From CAZTPJ01 sp964614515 (GTDB lineage Bacteria; Planctomycetota; Phycisphaerae; Phycisphaerales; UBA1924), in contig CAZTPJ010000004.1 of the NCBI GenBank assembly GCA_964614515.1, positions 1 through 64,000 of the forward strand: a stretch of 64,000 nucleotides of DNA, written 5' to 3'. This document shows, piece by piece, positions 51,965-61,269 of this stretch (its first letter is position 1; every line of letters starts with the position of its first letter). Both the position numbers and the translations under genes were made by a program. Below the pieces are notes generated by a model. The model worked only from the letters and a program-made list of their open reading frames with translations. It did no database searches and was not told the origin of the DNA.

Positions 51965-53461
51965 ATGAGTGACGCAAACCTTGAAAAACAAGCGGCAGCC
52001 GGCGGCGCAACCGTCGAACTCGGCGAGTTCCAGTCACTCCTGACCAAGGAATTCAAGCCGAAGAACGATCGCGCTAAGGAAGCCATCGAAACGGCCGTGC
52101 AGACCCTCGCGGCGCAGGCGCTGGCGGGCACATCCCTGGTCTCGGACGACGTGATCAAGTCGATCGAGTCGATCATCGCCGAACTGGATCGAAAACTCAG
52201 CGAACAGATCAACACGATCATCCATCACCCGGACTTCCAGCGTCTCGAAGGTACCTGGCGCGGCCTGCACTACATGGTCTCGAACACCGAGACCGACGAA
52301 ACGCTCAAGATTCGCGTGATGAACATCTCGAAGAAGGACGCGGCCAAAACGCTCAAGAAGTTCAAGGGCGCCGCGTGGGATCAAAGCCCGTTGTTCAAGC
52401 GAATGTACGAGGATGAGTACGGGATGCCCGGCGGCACGCCCTACGGCTGCCTCGTGGGCGATTATGAGTTCGACCATTCCCCGCCGGATGTGGAGATGCT
52501 CGGTTCGATCGCACAGATCGCCTCGGCCGCGCACTGCCCGTTCATCACCGGCGCCTCGGCGAATCTGTTCAACATGGATTCGTGGCAGCAGTTGGCGGAT
52601 CCTCGCGATCTGACGAAGATTTTCCAGACGCCGGAGTACGCGGCGTGGCGTTCGCTGCGTGAGTCTGAGGACTCGCGCTATGTGGGCATCGCGATGCCCC
52701 GGTTCCTGTCGCGCCTGCCCTATGGCTCGAAGACGAATCCCATCGAAGACTTCGACTTCGAAGAGGACACGGGCGCGGCCGACCACAGCCGGTACACCTG
52801 GACCAACGCCGCATACGCCATGGGTACGAACATCACCCGCGCGTTCAAGCAGTACGGCTGGTGCTCATCCATTCGCGGGACCGAGTCCGGCGGCATTGTG
52901 CAGGGTCTGCCCTGTCACACGTTCCCGACCGACGATGGCGGTGTGGACATGAAGTGCCCCACGGAGATCGGCATCACCGATCGCCGCGAGGCCGAACTCG
53001 CCAAGAACGGCTTCATGCCCCTGTCGCACTACAAGAACACGGACTACGCCGTGTTCATGGGCGCCCAGAGCCTCCACAAGCCGCAGGAGTATGACGATCC
53101 GGACGCCACGGCCAACGCCAACCTCGGCGCCCGTTTGCCGTATCTCTTCGCGTCGTGCCGTTTCGCGCACTACCTCAAGTGCATGGTCCGCGACAAGATC
53201 GGCTCGTTCAAGGAACGCTCCGACATGGAGAATTGGCTGAACAAGTGGGTCACGCAGTATGTGACCACCGATCCCAGCGCGAGTGAAGACACCAAGGCGC
53301 GATATCCGCTGGCCGCGGCCGAGGTTCGCGTCGAGGAAGTGCCCGGCAATCCCGGGTATTACCGGGCGGTGTTTGCGCTGCGTCCGCACTATCAGCTTGA
53401 GGGTTTGACAGTGTCGTTGCGTCTGGTTTCCAAGTTGCCGTCGGCCAAGGGCGGCGGTTGA
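51965..53461 (+). CDS. tssC: Type VI secretion contractile sheath large subunit TssC (VipB)
   Basis: This 498-residue protein is the main sheath subunit. Hallmarks are 'DELDRKLSEQIN'-like N-terminal helices (AELDRKLSEQINTIIHHPDF), 'LEGTWRGLHYMVSNTETDE', 'MPGGTPYGCLVGDYEFDHSP' and 'AHCPFITGASANLF'. Later come 'ESEDSRYVGIAMPRFLSRLPYG' segments, and the C-terminus ends 'LRPHYQLEGLTVSLRLVSKLP'. Length and order are standard. ClpV takes the contracted form apart. Confidence 0.97.
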   Translation: MSDANLEKQAAAGGATVELGEFQSLLTKEFKPKNDRAKEAIETAVQTLAAQALAGTSLVSDDVIKSIESIIAELDRKLSEQINTIIHHPDFQRLEGTWRGLHYMVSNTETDETLKIRVMNISKKDAAKTLKKFKGAAWDQSPLFKRMYEDEYGMPGGTPYGCLVGDYEFDHSPPDVEMLGSIAQIASAAHCPFITGASANLFNMDSWQQLADPRDLTKIFQTPEYAAWRSLRESEDSRYVGIAMPRFLSRLPYGSKTNPIEDFDFEEDTGAADHSRYTWTNAAYAMGTNITRAFKQYGWCSSIRGTESGGIVQGLPCHTFPTDDGGVDMKCPTEIGITDRREAELAKNGFMPLSHYKNTDYAVFMGAQSLHKPQEYDDPDATANANLGARLPYLFASCRFAHYLKCMVRDKIGSFKERSDMENWLNKWVTQYVTTDPSASEDTKARYPLAAAEVRVEEVPGNPGYYRAVFALRPHYQLEGLTVSLRLVSKLPSAKGGG

Positions 53462-53476
53462 TTCGCGAGGTTTGTA

Positions 53477-53505
53477 GCTCACGACGGCGTTTGTGGCGCG
53501 TGAGC
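53477..53505 (+). other. Inverted repeat in the tssC-hcp gap
   Basis: A 7-bp perfect stem (GCTCACG / CGTGAGC) with a 15-base loop follows the tssC stop by 15 bases. It could reduce read-through or mark processing before the highly expressed hcp gene. Confidence 0.35.
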
Positions 53506-53605
53506 CAGTCTGAAGTTTTCCGTTTGACTCCATGGGTGAGCCGCCGAAGCGACCCACCTGCACAACCCAGCACCATGAGATGGACACGAGAAAAGGGGAT
53601 TTCGC

Positions 53606-54103
53606 ATGGCGATTGACATGTTCCTGAAGCTTTCCACGATTCCCGGCGAGAGCCAGGACGACAAGCACAAGGAGTGGATCGAGATTCTGTCGTACAGCCA
53701 CGGCGTGTCGCAGCGAAGCGCGGGCTCTCGCAGCAGCGGCGGCGCGGCCTCATCGGGGCGTTGCGATCACTCGGACCTGAGCGTGGTCAAGACGCTCGAC
53801 AAGGCGTCGCCGAAGCTCGCCTTGGCATGCTGCAAGGGCGATCACATTCCCGAAGTGAAACTTGAACTCTGCCGCGCCACCGGCGACAAGCAGAAGTACA
53901 TGGAATACAAACTCACCGACGTGATCGTCTCGGGCGTTCGTCCCGGCGGATCCGCCCAGGGCGGTGACTCGTTGCCCCTCGAAGAGGTCGCCTTCAACTA
54001 CGGCAAGATCGAGTGGATCTACACCGAAACCGACCACAAGACGGGCAAGGGCAAGGGCGACGTCAAGACCCACTGGGATGTCGTCTCCAACAAGGGCGGT
54101 TGA
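53606..54103 (+). CDS. hcp: Type VI secretion tube protein Hcp (TssD)
   Basis: A 165-residue secreted protein whose hexameric rings form the inner tube. The family start 'IDMFLKLSTIPGESQDDKHK' and 'WIEILSYSHGVSQ' are present. 'DLSVVKTLDKASPKLALACC', 'YMEYKLTDVIVSGV' and 'EEVAFNYGKIEWIY' follow. An extended Ser/Gly-rich loop (residues 38-48) matches Hcp1-type proteins. The ATG at 53606 follows an AAAAGGGGA ribosome site. A 144-bp gap separates it from tssC, and two strong hairpins follow it, as expected for a gene transcribed at a higher level than its neighbours. Confidence 0.97.
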   Translation: MAIDMFLKLSTIPGESQDDKHKEWIEILSYSHGVSQRSAGSRSSGGAASSGRCDHSDLSVVKTLDKASPKLALACCKGDHIPEVKLELCRATGDKQKYMEYKLTDVIVSGVRPGGSAQGGDSLPLEEVAFNYGKIEWIYTETDHKTGKGKGDVKTHWDVVSNKGG

Positions 54104-54135
54104 TCGCCCCTTGGCGTGGTTCATCTCCTCCCCGG

Positions 54136-54156
54136 CCGTCGCGCGTTGCGCGACGG
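54136..54156 (+). terminator. Hairpin 1 after hcp
   Basis: A perfect 9-bp stem (CCGTCGCGC, loop GTT, GCGCGACGG) lies 33 bases after the hcp stop. No T-run follows. It may be a partial terminator or a 3'-end stabiliser. Confidence 0.5.
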
Positions 54157-54178
54157 TCGTCGTGAGATCGCAAGCGTC

Positions 54179-54214
54179 AGGCGCGGTCCCCCGCGTGCCC
54201 GGGGGGCCGCGCCT
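54179..54214 (+). terminator. Hairpin 2 after hcp
   Basis: A 14-bp stem with one G-U pair (54179-54192 with 54201-54214, 8-base loop) lies 22 bases after the first hairpin and 42 bases before tagJ. It is the strongest intergenic hairpin noticed. Downstream genes remain in the same orientation, so it probably attenuates rather than ends transcription. Confidence 0.55.
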
Positions 54215-54255
54215 CGTGATTCCATTCCCGAAACGGGCATCGAAAGGCGCATCCC

Positions 54256-55074
54256 TTGGGACCAGAGGAACTCGTCAAGGCGGGCCAGGTTGACGAGGCG
54301 CTCAAAGCGCTGACCGCGGTCGTTCGCAAGAACCCGTCGGACGCCAAGTCCCGCGTGTTCCTGTTTCAACTGCTGTGCATCGTCGGCGACTGGGATCGCG
54401 CGCTGACGCAACTCAACGTCGCGGCGGAACTCGACGCGAGCAACCTGCTCATGGCCCAGGTCTGCCGCCCCGCGCTGCAATGTGAAGCCCTGCGCGCTGA
54501 GATCTTCGCGGGACGCCGATCGCCAATGGTCCTGGGCGAACCGGAACCGTGGTTTGGCTGGCTGATTCAGGCTGCGGCCATGACGGGTTCGGGTGATGTT
54601 GCCCGCGGGGCTGACCTTCGCGCCAAGGCGTTCGAAGCCGCGCCCGAGACGCCCGGCGTCTGCAATGGACAGGCATTTGACTGGATCATGGACGCTGATT
54701 CTCGCATCGGCCCGGCCGTGGAAGCGATCATCGAGGGCCGGTACTACTGGATTCCATTCTCGCACATCGCGTCGTTCACGTCCGAGGGTCCGACGGACCT
54801 TCGTGACTTCGTGTGGCTTCCCGGGACGTTTCAGTGGACCAACGGCGGCGAGAGCGTGGCGCTGATTCCCACGCGATATCCAGGATCAGACAAGGCGACG
54901 GACGAACGGATTCGCCTGGCGAGAATGACGACGTGGCAGGACCTTGGCCATGACACGTTCGTCGGACTCGGGCAGCGGATGCTCGCCCTTGGTGAGACTG
55001 ATATGCCGCTGCTTGAGGTGCGCAGCCTCGTTCTGGGGTCCGCGAGTACGGCCGACGCCGGCGGAGGCGGCTAA
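54256..55074 (+). CDS. tagJ: T6SS accessory protein TagJ (ImpE/SciE family)
   Basis: A 272-residue cytoplasmic protein. The N-terminus 'LVKAGQVDEALKALTAVVRKNPSDAK' segments form TPR-like helices of the ImpE family, with 'VFLFQLLCIVGDWDRALTQLN' next. The C-terminal SciE domain shows 'FDWIMDADSRIGPAVEAII', 'YYWIPFSHI' and 'LPTRYPG'-like IPTRYPG. The start appears to be the TTG at 54256, preceded by GAAAGG. No ATG or GTG fits, and homology begins at this point. In Pseudomonas, HsiE1/TagJ binds the sheath and modulates ClpV action. tssE starts 2 bases after the stop. Confidence 0.92.
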   Translation: MGPEELVKAGQVDEALKALTAVVRKNPSDAKSRVFLFQLLCIVGDWDRALTQLNVAAELDASNLLMAQVCRPALQCEALRAEIFAGRRSPMVLGEPEPWFGWLIQAAAMTGSGDVARGADLRAKAFEAAPETPGVCNGQAFDWIMDADSRIGPAVEAIIEGRYYWIPFSHIASFTSEGPTDLRDFVWLPGTFQWTNGGESVALIPTRYPGSDKATDERIRLARMTTWQDLGHDTFVGLGQRMLALGETDMPLLEVRSLVLGSASTADAGGGG

Positions 55075-55076
55075 AC

Positions 55077-55580
55077 GTGGCGGAATTGACCGACCTTCAG
55101 CGTCTTCAGCCGTGTCTCCTCGACCGCCTCACCGACACCGAGCCGGACAAGGGGGTCGAAAGCCGTGATCGTCGCGTGTTTACGGTGAGTCAGATTCGTT
55201 CGGCCGTGCTGCGCGACTTGTCGTGGCTTTTGAACGCATCGGTGCGAATGGAGAACGAGGAGATCGCCGGGTTCCCCGAGGTGGCGTCGAGCGTGTTGAA
55301 CTACGGGATGCCGGATTTGTGCGGGCTTTCGACGCGGGCGTATTCGCCGCCGGAACTTGAGCGCATGGTGCGCGAGGCGATTCGCCGTTTTGAACCGCGC
55401 ATCCTGCCCGAATCGCTGAGCGTGCGCGTGGTCGAAGTGGACACGAACGGGCGTGCGAGCATCGCCTTCGAGATCGCCGCCGATCTGTGGGCCACGCCCG
55501 TTCCCGATCCGCTGTTCTTTCGGACGGAGATGGACCTGGACACCGGGCAATGCCGGCTCGAGGATCGACCCAATGGATAG
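55077..55580 (+). CDS. tssE: Type VI secretion baseplate subunit TssE (gp25-like)
   Basis: A 167-residue baseplate protein related to phage T4 gp25, which starts sheath polymerisation. The GTG at 55077 begins 'AELTDLQRLQPCLLDRLTD'. The family core reads 'SQIRSAVLRDLSWLLN', 'VASSVLNYGMPDLCG' and 'AIRRFEPRILPESLSVRV', the last holding the EPR motif (E-P-R) conserved in gp25 proteins. It overlaps tssF by 8 bases. Confidence 0.95.
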   Translation: MAELTDLQRLQPCLLDRLTDTEPDKGVESRDRRVFTVSQIRSAVLRDLSWLLNASVRMENEEIAGFPEVASSVLNYGMPDLCGLSTRAYSPPELERMVREAIRRFEPRILPESLSVRVVEVDTNGRASIAFEIAADLWATPVPDPLFFRTEMDLDTGQCRLEDRPNG

Positions 55581-57468
55581 GCGATTTCTCGAACTCTACA
55601 GCACGGAACTGCGTCATCTTCGGGAGACGGCCGGGGAGTTCGCGCGGCAGCATCCGAAGATCGCGGGTCGTCTGGCGCTGGATGAGTTCGCGTGCGCGGA
55701 TCCGTATGTGGAGCGATTGCTGGAGGGTTTCGCGTTCCTGGCGGCGCGCGTGCAACTCAAACTCGATGCGCAGTTTCCACGATTCACGCAGAGCCTGCTC
55801 GAAACGGTGTATCCACATTACCTGGCGCCCACGCCGTCGATGACGGTGGTGCGATTCGAGCCGGACCCCGGCGAGCCCGCGCCGCCGGAGGGGTTCACGC
55901 TGCCGCGCGGGTCGATCCTGCGCAGCCTGATCGGCAAGGGTGAACAAACCGCGTGCGAGTATCGCACCTCACAGCCCGTCACGCTCTGGCCCGTGCAACT
56001 GACCAAGGCGAGTTACCACACGTCCGACATCGCGTCGCTGTCGCCGCCCAATGTGCCCGGCGTTCGCGCGGGCCTGCGACTGGCGCTGCGCATGCTCGGC
56101 GGCACAACGCCGAGGCAACTTCGTCTCGATCGACTGCGACTGTTCCTCCGCGGCACGGATGAGAATCCCATGCGGTTGTATGAACAGTTGTTCGCGGAGG
56201 CGGCGGCCGTGGTCATTCGTTCGGGCGCACGGCCCGTGCGTCAACAGACTGTGTTGCCGGGTTCGGTGATCGAGCAGGCGGGGTTTGATGATGCCGATGC
56301 GCTTTTGCCGCTGGGCCCGCGATCGTTTCAGGGCTATCGATATCTCGCGGAGTATTTCGCGTTTCCGCAGCGGTTCATGTTCGTGGACTTCGCGGGCGTT
56401 GGCGAGGGCATCCGCAAGATCGACACGACGATGAGCAGCGAGATCGAGATTCTCGTGCTCTTCCGCGACCTTCGTCCGACGCTGGAGTCGGCGGTGGACG
56501 CGTCGATGATCGAACTCAACTGCGCCCCGGCCATCAACTTGTTCCCCAAGCGCACGGATCGCATCCATGTGACGGATCAGGCGTGGGAACATCATGTCGT
56601 GCCCGATCGCCTGCGTCCGCGGGATTTTGAAGTGTTCGAAGTGCGCTCCGTGCGCGGCTATGGCAGCGATCCGTCCGACACGATGGAGTTCGCGCCGTTT
56701 TATCGCGCTGGTGGTCTTCGTGAGGATGCGCTCTCGCGTGCGGCCGGGGGCGGCGCGTATTACTCGCTTTCGCGGATGCCGCGCACGGCCTCGGCCAAGG
56801 AACAACGCGTCGGACGGCGAAGCGGATACGCCGGGTCCGAAGTGTTTCTCATGCTTGTGGACGCCACGGCCGCGCCCATTCGACCCTCGATCGTGCAGAT
56901 CGGGCTTGAAACGCTGTGTACGAATCGCGACCTTCCGCTGCACATGCCCGTGGGCCGGGGCGCGACGGACTTTTCGCTCGACGCGGCCGCGCCGGTCAAG
57001 GGCGTTCGCTGCGTGGCGGGTCCGACGCCGCCGCGCGAGACGCACGCGATTGGCGAGATGTCGTGGCGGTTGATCAGTCACTTGACGTTGAACTATCAGA
57101 CGCTCGTGGGCGAAGATGCGGAAGAGGGGGCGTGGGCGCTGCGCGAGTTGTTGTCGCTGTACGGCACGACGGGCGACGCGAGCACGCGCAAGCAGATTTC
57201 CGGCGTTCGCAATGTCCAGGCCGCGCCAATCACGCGACGCGCGCCCGTGCCGGGGCCGATCGCCTTCGCGCGAGGCGTCGAAGTGACGCTGACGCTGGAA
57301 GAGACGGCCTTCACGGGTTCGGGCGCATTCCTGCTTGGCTCAGTGCTGGATCGCTTCTTCGCGAGGTATGTGTCGATCAATTCCTTCACCGAGACCGTGG
57401 TTCGCTCGATGGAGCGAGGCGAGATCATTCGATGGCCGACAAGGTTCGGACAACGCCAGATACTCTGA
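55573..57468 (+). CDS. tssF: Type VI secretion baseplate subunit TssF (VasA/ImpG)
   Basis: A 631-residue baseplate wedge protein. The ATG at 55573 opens with the canonical 'FLELYSTELRHLRETAGEFA' and 'HPKIAGRLAL', followed by 'DPYVERLLEGFAFLAARVQ' and 'RFTQSLLETVYPHYLAP'. The remaining TssF landmarks 'YRYLAEYFAFPQRFMFVDF', 'NLFPKRTDRI' and, near the C-terminus, 'FAEF'-like 'DRFFARYVSINSFTE' are present. The longer frame upstream of 55573 lies within tssE and is discarded. Its 3' end overlaps tssG by 37 bases. Confidence 0.96.
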   Translation: MDRRFLELYSTELRHLRETAGEFARQHPKIAGRLALDEFACADPYVERLLEGFAFLAARVQLKLDAQFPRFTQSLLETVYPHYLAPTPSMTVVRFEPDPGEPAPPEGFTLPRGSILRSLIGKGEQTACEYRTSQPVTLWPVQLTKASYHTSDIASLSPPNVPGVRAGLRLALRMLGGTTPRQLRLDRLRLFLRGTDENPMRLYEQLFAEAAAVVIRSGARPVRQQTVLPGSVIEQAGFDDADALLPLGPRSFQGYRYLAEYFAFPQRFMFVDFAGVGEGIRKIDTTMSSEIEILVLFRDLRPTLESAVDASMIELNCAPAINLFPKRTDRIHVTDQAWEHHVVPDRLRPRDFEVFEVRSVRGYGSDPSDTMEFAPFYRAGGLREDALSRAAGGGAYYSLSRMPRTASAKEQRVGRRSGYAGSEVFLMLVDATAAPIRPSIVQIGLETLCTNRDLPLHMPVGRGATDFSLDAAAPVKGVRCVAGPTPPRETHAIGEMSWRLISHLTLNYQTLVGEDAEEGAWALRELLSLYGTTGDASTRKQISGVRNVQAAPITRRAPVPGPIAFARGVEVTLTLEETAFTGSGAFLLGSVLDRFFARYVSINSFTETVVRSMERGEIIRWPTRFGQRQIL

Positions 57469-58487
57469 TGCGGTCCTTGCATGAGGCGCCGTTTCGGTGG
57501 GACTTCTTTCAAGCCGTGCGACGCCTGGATTGCGCGTATGCGGATCGTCCCGCGACGGGCACGGCCGCGCGTCCCGGTCAGGAACCGGTGCGCTTCGCGC
57601 AGGAGCCGACGCTGGCGTTCGCGCCCGCGACGATCGCGAGTTTCACGCCGCCGCACGATGGACGCCCGGGTCGCATGGCGATTTATGCGATGGGCCTGCT
57701 CGGTCCGCATGGTCCGATGCCGCTGGTGTTCACGGATTACGTGCGCGATCGCAAGCGAAACTACGCCGACGGCGGGCTTGCGGCGTTCCTCGATGTGTTT
57801 CACCATCGCATGATCGCGCTGCTGTATCGCGCCTGGGCGAGCGGGCACAAGGCCGTGCAGTATGAGAGGGGTGATCGCGATGAGTTCGTTCCGTTCGTGG
57901 GGAGTCTGATCGGTTTCGGCGGGGGGTGGTCTGCGCCGTCTCGGCGGAGTTCGGACCTGCCGTTTCATGCGCTGCTGCATTACAGCGGGGCGATGTCGAA
58001 TCAGTCTCGCCACGGCGCGGGCCTCGAAGCGATGCTCGCGGATTTCCTTCGTATTCCCGTGCGGCTCGAATCGTTCATCGGTCGATGGCTGCCGATTCCG
58101 CCGGGGAATCGGTGCAAACTCGGGGGCGGGGCGGTCCTTGGGGAGTCCGCGACGATCGGCTCGCGCGTGTGGGAATGTCAGCAGTCGTTTCGACTGCGCA
58201 TCGGGCCGATGGGGCTGGCCGACTACGATCGTTTGTTGCCCGGCGGCAGCGGGCTGGCACAGGTATCGACGCTCGTAGCGGCGTACATCGGTGAGGAGTT
58301 GGCGTGGTCGCTGCGACTGGTGTTGCGAGGAAACGAAGTGCCCGGGACGCGCCTGGGACAGGCGGGACAACTTGGCTGGACGACGTGGCTGGGCAAAGGC
58401 GGCGCTGACGGCGATGTCGATGATCTTGATCTGACGCCGCCGAGCCAGGCCCGCGTGCCGATGCCCGTCGGACTCGGGGTGGCGTGA
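57432..58487 (+). CDS. tssG: Type VI secretion baseplate subunit TssG (VasB/ImpH)
   Basis: A 351-residue protein that forms the baseplate wedge with TssF, TssE and TssK. The ATG at 57432 inside tssF gives 'LMRSLHEAPFRWDFFQAVRRL', the typical TssG beginning. 'VRFAQEPTLAFAPATIASF', 'GLLGPHGPMPLVFTDYVRDR', 'FLDVFHHRMIALLYRAWA' and the late 'LARLL'-type segment 'LADYDRLLPGGSG' follow the family. It ends 25 bp before clpV, and the 37-base overlap with tssF suggests coupled translation. Confidence 0.95.
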   Translation: MADKVRTTPDTLMRSLHEAPFRWDFFQAVRRLDCAYADRPATGTAARPGQEPVRFAQEPTLAFAPATIASFTPPHDGRPGRMAIYAMGLLGPHGPMPLVFTDYVRDRKRNYADGGLAAFLDVFHHRMIALLYRAWASGHKAVQYERGDRDEFVPFVGSLIGFGGGWSAPSRRSSDLPFHALLHYSGAMSNQSRHGAGLEAMLADFLRIPVRLESFIGRWLPIPPGNRCKLGGGAVLGESATIGSRVWECQQSFRLRIGPMGLADYDRLLPGGSGLAQVSTLVAAYIGEELAWSLRLVLRGNEVPGTRLGQAGQLGWTTWLGKGGADGDVDDLDLTPPSQARVPMPVGLGVA

Positions 58488-58512
58488 ACCTGGATGTTCA
58501 GGAGCGATTCTC

Positions 58513-61254
58513 ATGGGTGAAATCAACCGCGCGGCACTGTTCGGAAAACTCAACTCGCTGGCCTACAGGGCCATCGAGAGTGCCACCGTCTTCTGCAAAC
58601 TTCGCGGCAATCCGTATGTCGAACTCGTTCACTGGTTCCACCAAATCCTCCAACTCCAGGATTCGGACCTGCACCGAATCCTCAAGCACTTCGAGGTCAA
58701 TCCCTCCCGGCTGGCCGCGGACCTGACGGCCTCGCTCGACAAACTTCCTCGCGGCGCATCGTCGATCTCCGATCTTTCATCGCACATCGAAGACGCGGTG
58801 GAACGCGCCTGGGTCTATGGCTCACTCATGTTCCGCGATTCAAGCGTGCGCACGGCGTATCTGATCGTGGGCATGCTCAAGACCCGGGCACTGACGGGCG
58901 TGCTTGTCAGCATCAGCCCGGAGTTCGCCAAGATCAAACTCGACGCGCTGACCGACAACTTGTCCAAGATCATCGCCGGCTCGCCGGAGGATGCGCTGGG
59001 GGCACAGGATGGCAGTTCGCTTGCCACTGGTGCGGCCGCGCCTGGTGAAGCCAGCGGCGCGATGGCCCCGGCCGCGATGGGCAAGCAGGAAGCCCTCAAG
59101 AAATTCTGCTCCGATCTGACCCAGCGAGCCCGCGAGGGCAAGATGGATCCGATCGTCGGGCGTGATGAAGAGATACGCCAGGTCGTTGACATCCTCATGC
59201 GACGCCGACAGAACAACCCGATCCTGACGGGCGAGGCGGGCGTGGGCAAGACGGCCGTGGTCGAGGGCTTCGCGCAGCGAATCGCGTCGGGCGATGTTCC
59301 GCCGCCGCTGAAGGATGTGTCGCTGCTGTCGCTGGATGTCGGGCTTCTTCAGGCCGGCGCGAGCATGAAGGGCGAGTTTGAGAACCGCCTTCGACAGGTG
59401 ATCGAAGAGGTGCAGAGTTCGCCCAAGCCGATCATCCTGTTCATCGACGAGGCGCACACGCTGATCGGCGCGGGCGGTGCGGCCGGGACGGGCGACGCGG
59501 CGAATCTGCTCAAGCCGGCGCTGGCGCGCGGCGAACTGCGCACGGTCGCCGCAACAACGTGGGCCGAATACAAGAAGCACATCGAGAAAGACCCCGCGCT
59601 GACACGGCGATTCCAGGTCGTGAAGGTTGATGAGCCCGATGAGATCAAGTGCCTGCGCATGATCCGCGGCGTCGCGACGATGCTCGAGAAACACCATCGA
59701 GTCCAGGTGCTCGATGAGGCTCTGGAGGCGGCCGTCAAACTTTCGCATCGGTACATCCCAGCGAGGCAGTTGCCGGACAAGGCCGTGAGTCTCATCGACA
59801 CCGCGTGCGCCCGCGTGGCGGTGGGGCAGCACGCGGTTCCCGCGGCCGTGGATGATTCGCGCCGGTTGATCGAGGCGTACAAGACGGAACTTGAGATTGT
59901 GGATCGGGAGATCGCGGTCGGCGCCGATCACGACGCGCGGCGAGCCGAGATCGTCAAGGCGATGGAGGATGAGGGCGTGCGCCTGGCCGCGCTGGAAGAG
60001 TCGTGGAAGAAAGAGCGCGATCTGGTGAATCGGATCCTCGAGATTCGCGGGAAGTTGCGTGCGGCCTCGCCCACCGGCGCTGTGGGCGATGCGCCGGACA
60101 AAAAGGCGGCCGACAAAGCGCCCGCGGCGCCGCCCGCCCCGGCCGATGCGCTCAAACCCGAAGAGCGCGAAGCACTCCTGGCCGAATTGCGCCGGCTGCA
60201 AGCCCAACTCACCGAGCATCAGGGCGAGACGCCGCTGATCCTGCCGAGCGTGGACTCGCAGGCCGTGGCGTCGGTCGTCGCGGACTGGACGGGGATTCCG
60301 GTTGGGCGGATGGTTCGTAATGAACTCGCGGCCGTGCTCACGCTCGCGGACACGCTGGAGAAGCGCATCATCGGTCAGCGTCACGCGCTGGACATGATCG
60401 CCAAGCGCATTCAGACCTCGCGCGCGGGCCTTGAGAATCCGAACAAGCCCATCGGTGTGTTCATGCTCGCGGGAACCAGCGGCGTGGGCAAGACCGAGAC
60501 GGCCCTGGCTCTGGCCGAGGCGCTCTATGGCGGCGAGCAGAACGTCATCACGATCAACATGAGCGAGTATCAGGAAGCGCACAAGGTCGCGACGCTGATG
60601 GGTTCGCCGCCGGGATATGTGGGCTACGGCCAGGGCGGTGTGTTGACCGAGGCGGTGCGCCGACGCCCGTATTCGATCGTGCTGCTCGATGAAGTGGAGA
60701 AGGCGCACACGGACGTGCATGAGATTTTCTTCCAGGTCTTCGACAAGGGCGTGATGAAGGATTCGGAAGGCACGGAGATCATCTTCAAGAACACGATCAT
60801 CCTGCTGACGACCAACGCGGGGACGGACCTGATCATGAACATGTGCAAGGATCCGGAACTGCTTCCGGATCCTGAGGGGTTGTCGAAAGCGCTGCGCGAG
60901 CCGCTGCTGAAGATTTTCCCCGCCGCGTTGCTGGGGCGGCTGGTGGTGATTCCGTATTACCCGCTGACGGACGACATGGTGCGGAACATTTCGCGTCTGC
61001 AACTCGGGCGGATCAAGCGTCGGATCATGGAGAATCACAAGGCGGCGTTTGAATATGACGACGCGGTGCTGGACCTGATCGTCGCGCGGGCGACGGAGCG
61101 CGAGAGCGGGGGGCGCGTGATCGACCAGATCCTCACCAACACGATGCTTCCCGAGTTGAGTCGCACATTCATGACGCGAGTGATCGAGGGCCACCCGGTG
61201 CGCACGGTTCGCATCACGGCCGGCGGGGATGAGTTCCAGTATGTGATCGAGTAG
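58513..61254 (+). CDS. clpV: Type VI secretion sheath-disassembly ATPase ClpV (TssH)
   Basis: A 913-residue AAA+ unfoldase that recycles contracted sheath by threading the TssC N-terminus. The N-domain starts 'NRAALFGKLNSLAYRAIESA' and shows 'NPYVELVHWFHQIL', the ClpV-specific form. AAA1 has Walker A GEAGVGKT (240-247) and 'ILFIDEAHTLIGAGG'. The middle helical domain includes an Ala/Lys-rich low-complexity stretch near residues 520-555. AAA2 has GTSGVGKT (654-661) and 'NVITINMSEYQEAHKVATLMG' segments. It is distinct from ClpB and from the ClpC at the left edge. Confidence 0.97.
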   Translation: MGEINRAALFGKLNSLAYRAIESATVFCKLRGNPYVELVHWFHQILQLQDSDLHRILKHFEVNPSRLAADLTASLDKLPRGASSISDLSSHIEDAVERAWVYGSLMFRDSSVRTAYLIVGMLKTRALTGVLVSISPEFAKIKLDALTDNLSKIIAGSPEDALGAQDGSSLATGAAAPGEASGAMAPAAMGKQEALKKFCSDLTQRAREGKMDPIVGRDEEIRQVVDILMRRRQNNPILTGEAGVGKTAVVEGFAQRIASGDVPPPLKDVSLLSLDVGLLQAGASMKGEFENRLRQVIEEVQSSPKPIILFIDEAHTLIGAGGAAGTGDAANLLKPALARGELRTVAATTWAEYKKHIEKDPALTRRFQVVKVDEPDEIKCLRMIRGVATMLEKHHRVQVLDEALEAAVKLSHRYIPARQLPDKAVSLIDTACARVAVGQHAVPAAVDDSRRLIEAYKTELEIVDREIAVGADHDARRAEIVKAMEDEGVRLAALEESWKKERDLVNRILEIRGKLRAASPTGAVGDAPDKKAADKAPAAPPAPADALKPEEREALLAELRRLQAQLTEHQGETPLILPSVDSQAVASVVADWTGIPVGRMVRNELAAVLTLADTLEKRIIGQRHALDMIAKRIQTSRAGLENPNKPIGVFMLAGTSGVGKTETALALAEALYGGEQNVITINMSEYQEAHKVATLMGSPPGYVGYGQGGVLTEAVRRRPYSIVLLDEVEKAHTDVHEIFFQVFDKGVMKDSEGTEIIFKNTIILLTTNAGTDLIMNMCKDPELLPDPEGLSKALREPLLKIFPAALLGRLVVIPYYPLTDDMVRNISRLQLGRIKRRIMENHKAAFEYDDAVLDLIVARATERESGGRVIDQILTNTMLPELSRTFMTRVIEGHPVRTVRITAGGDEFQYVIE

Positions 61255-61269
61255 GCCCGGAGAGAGTCC

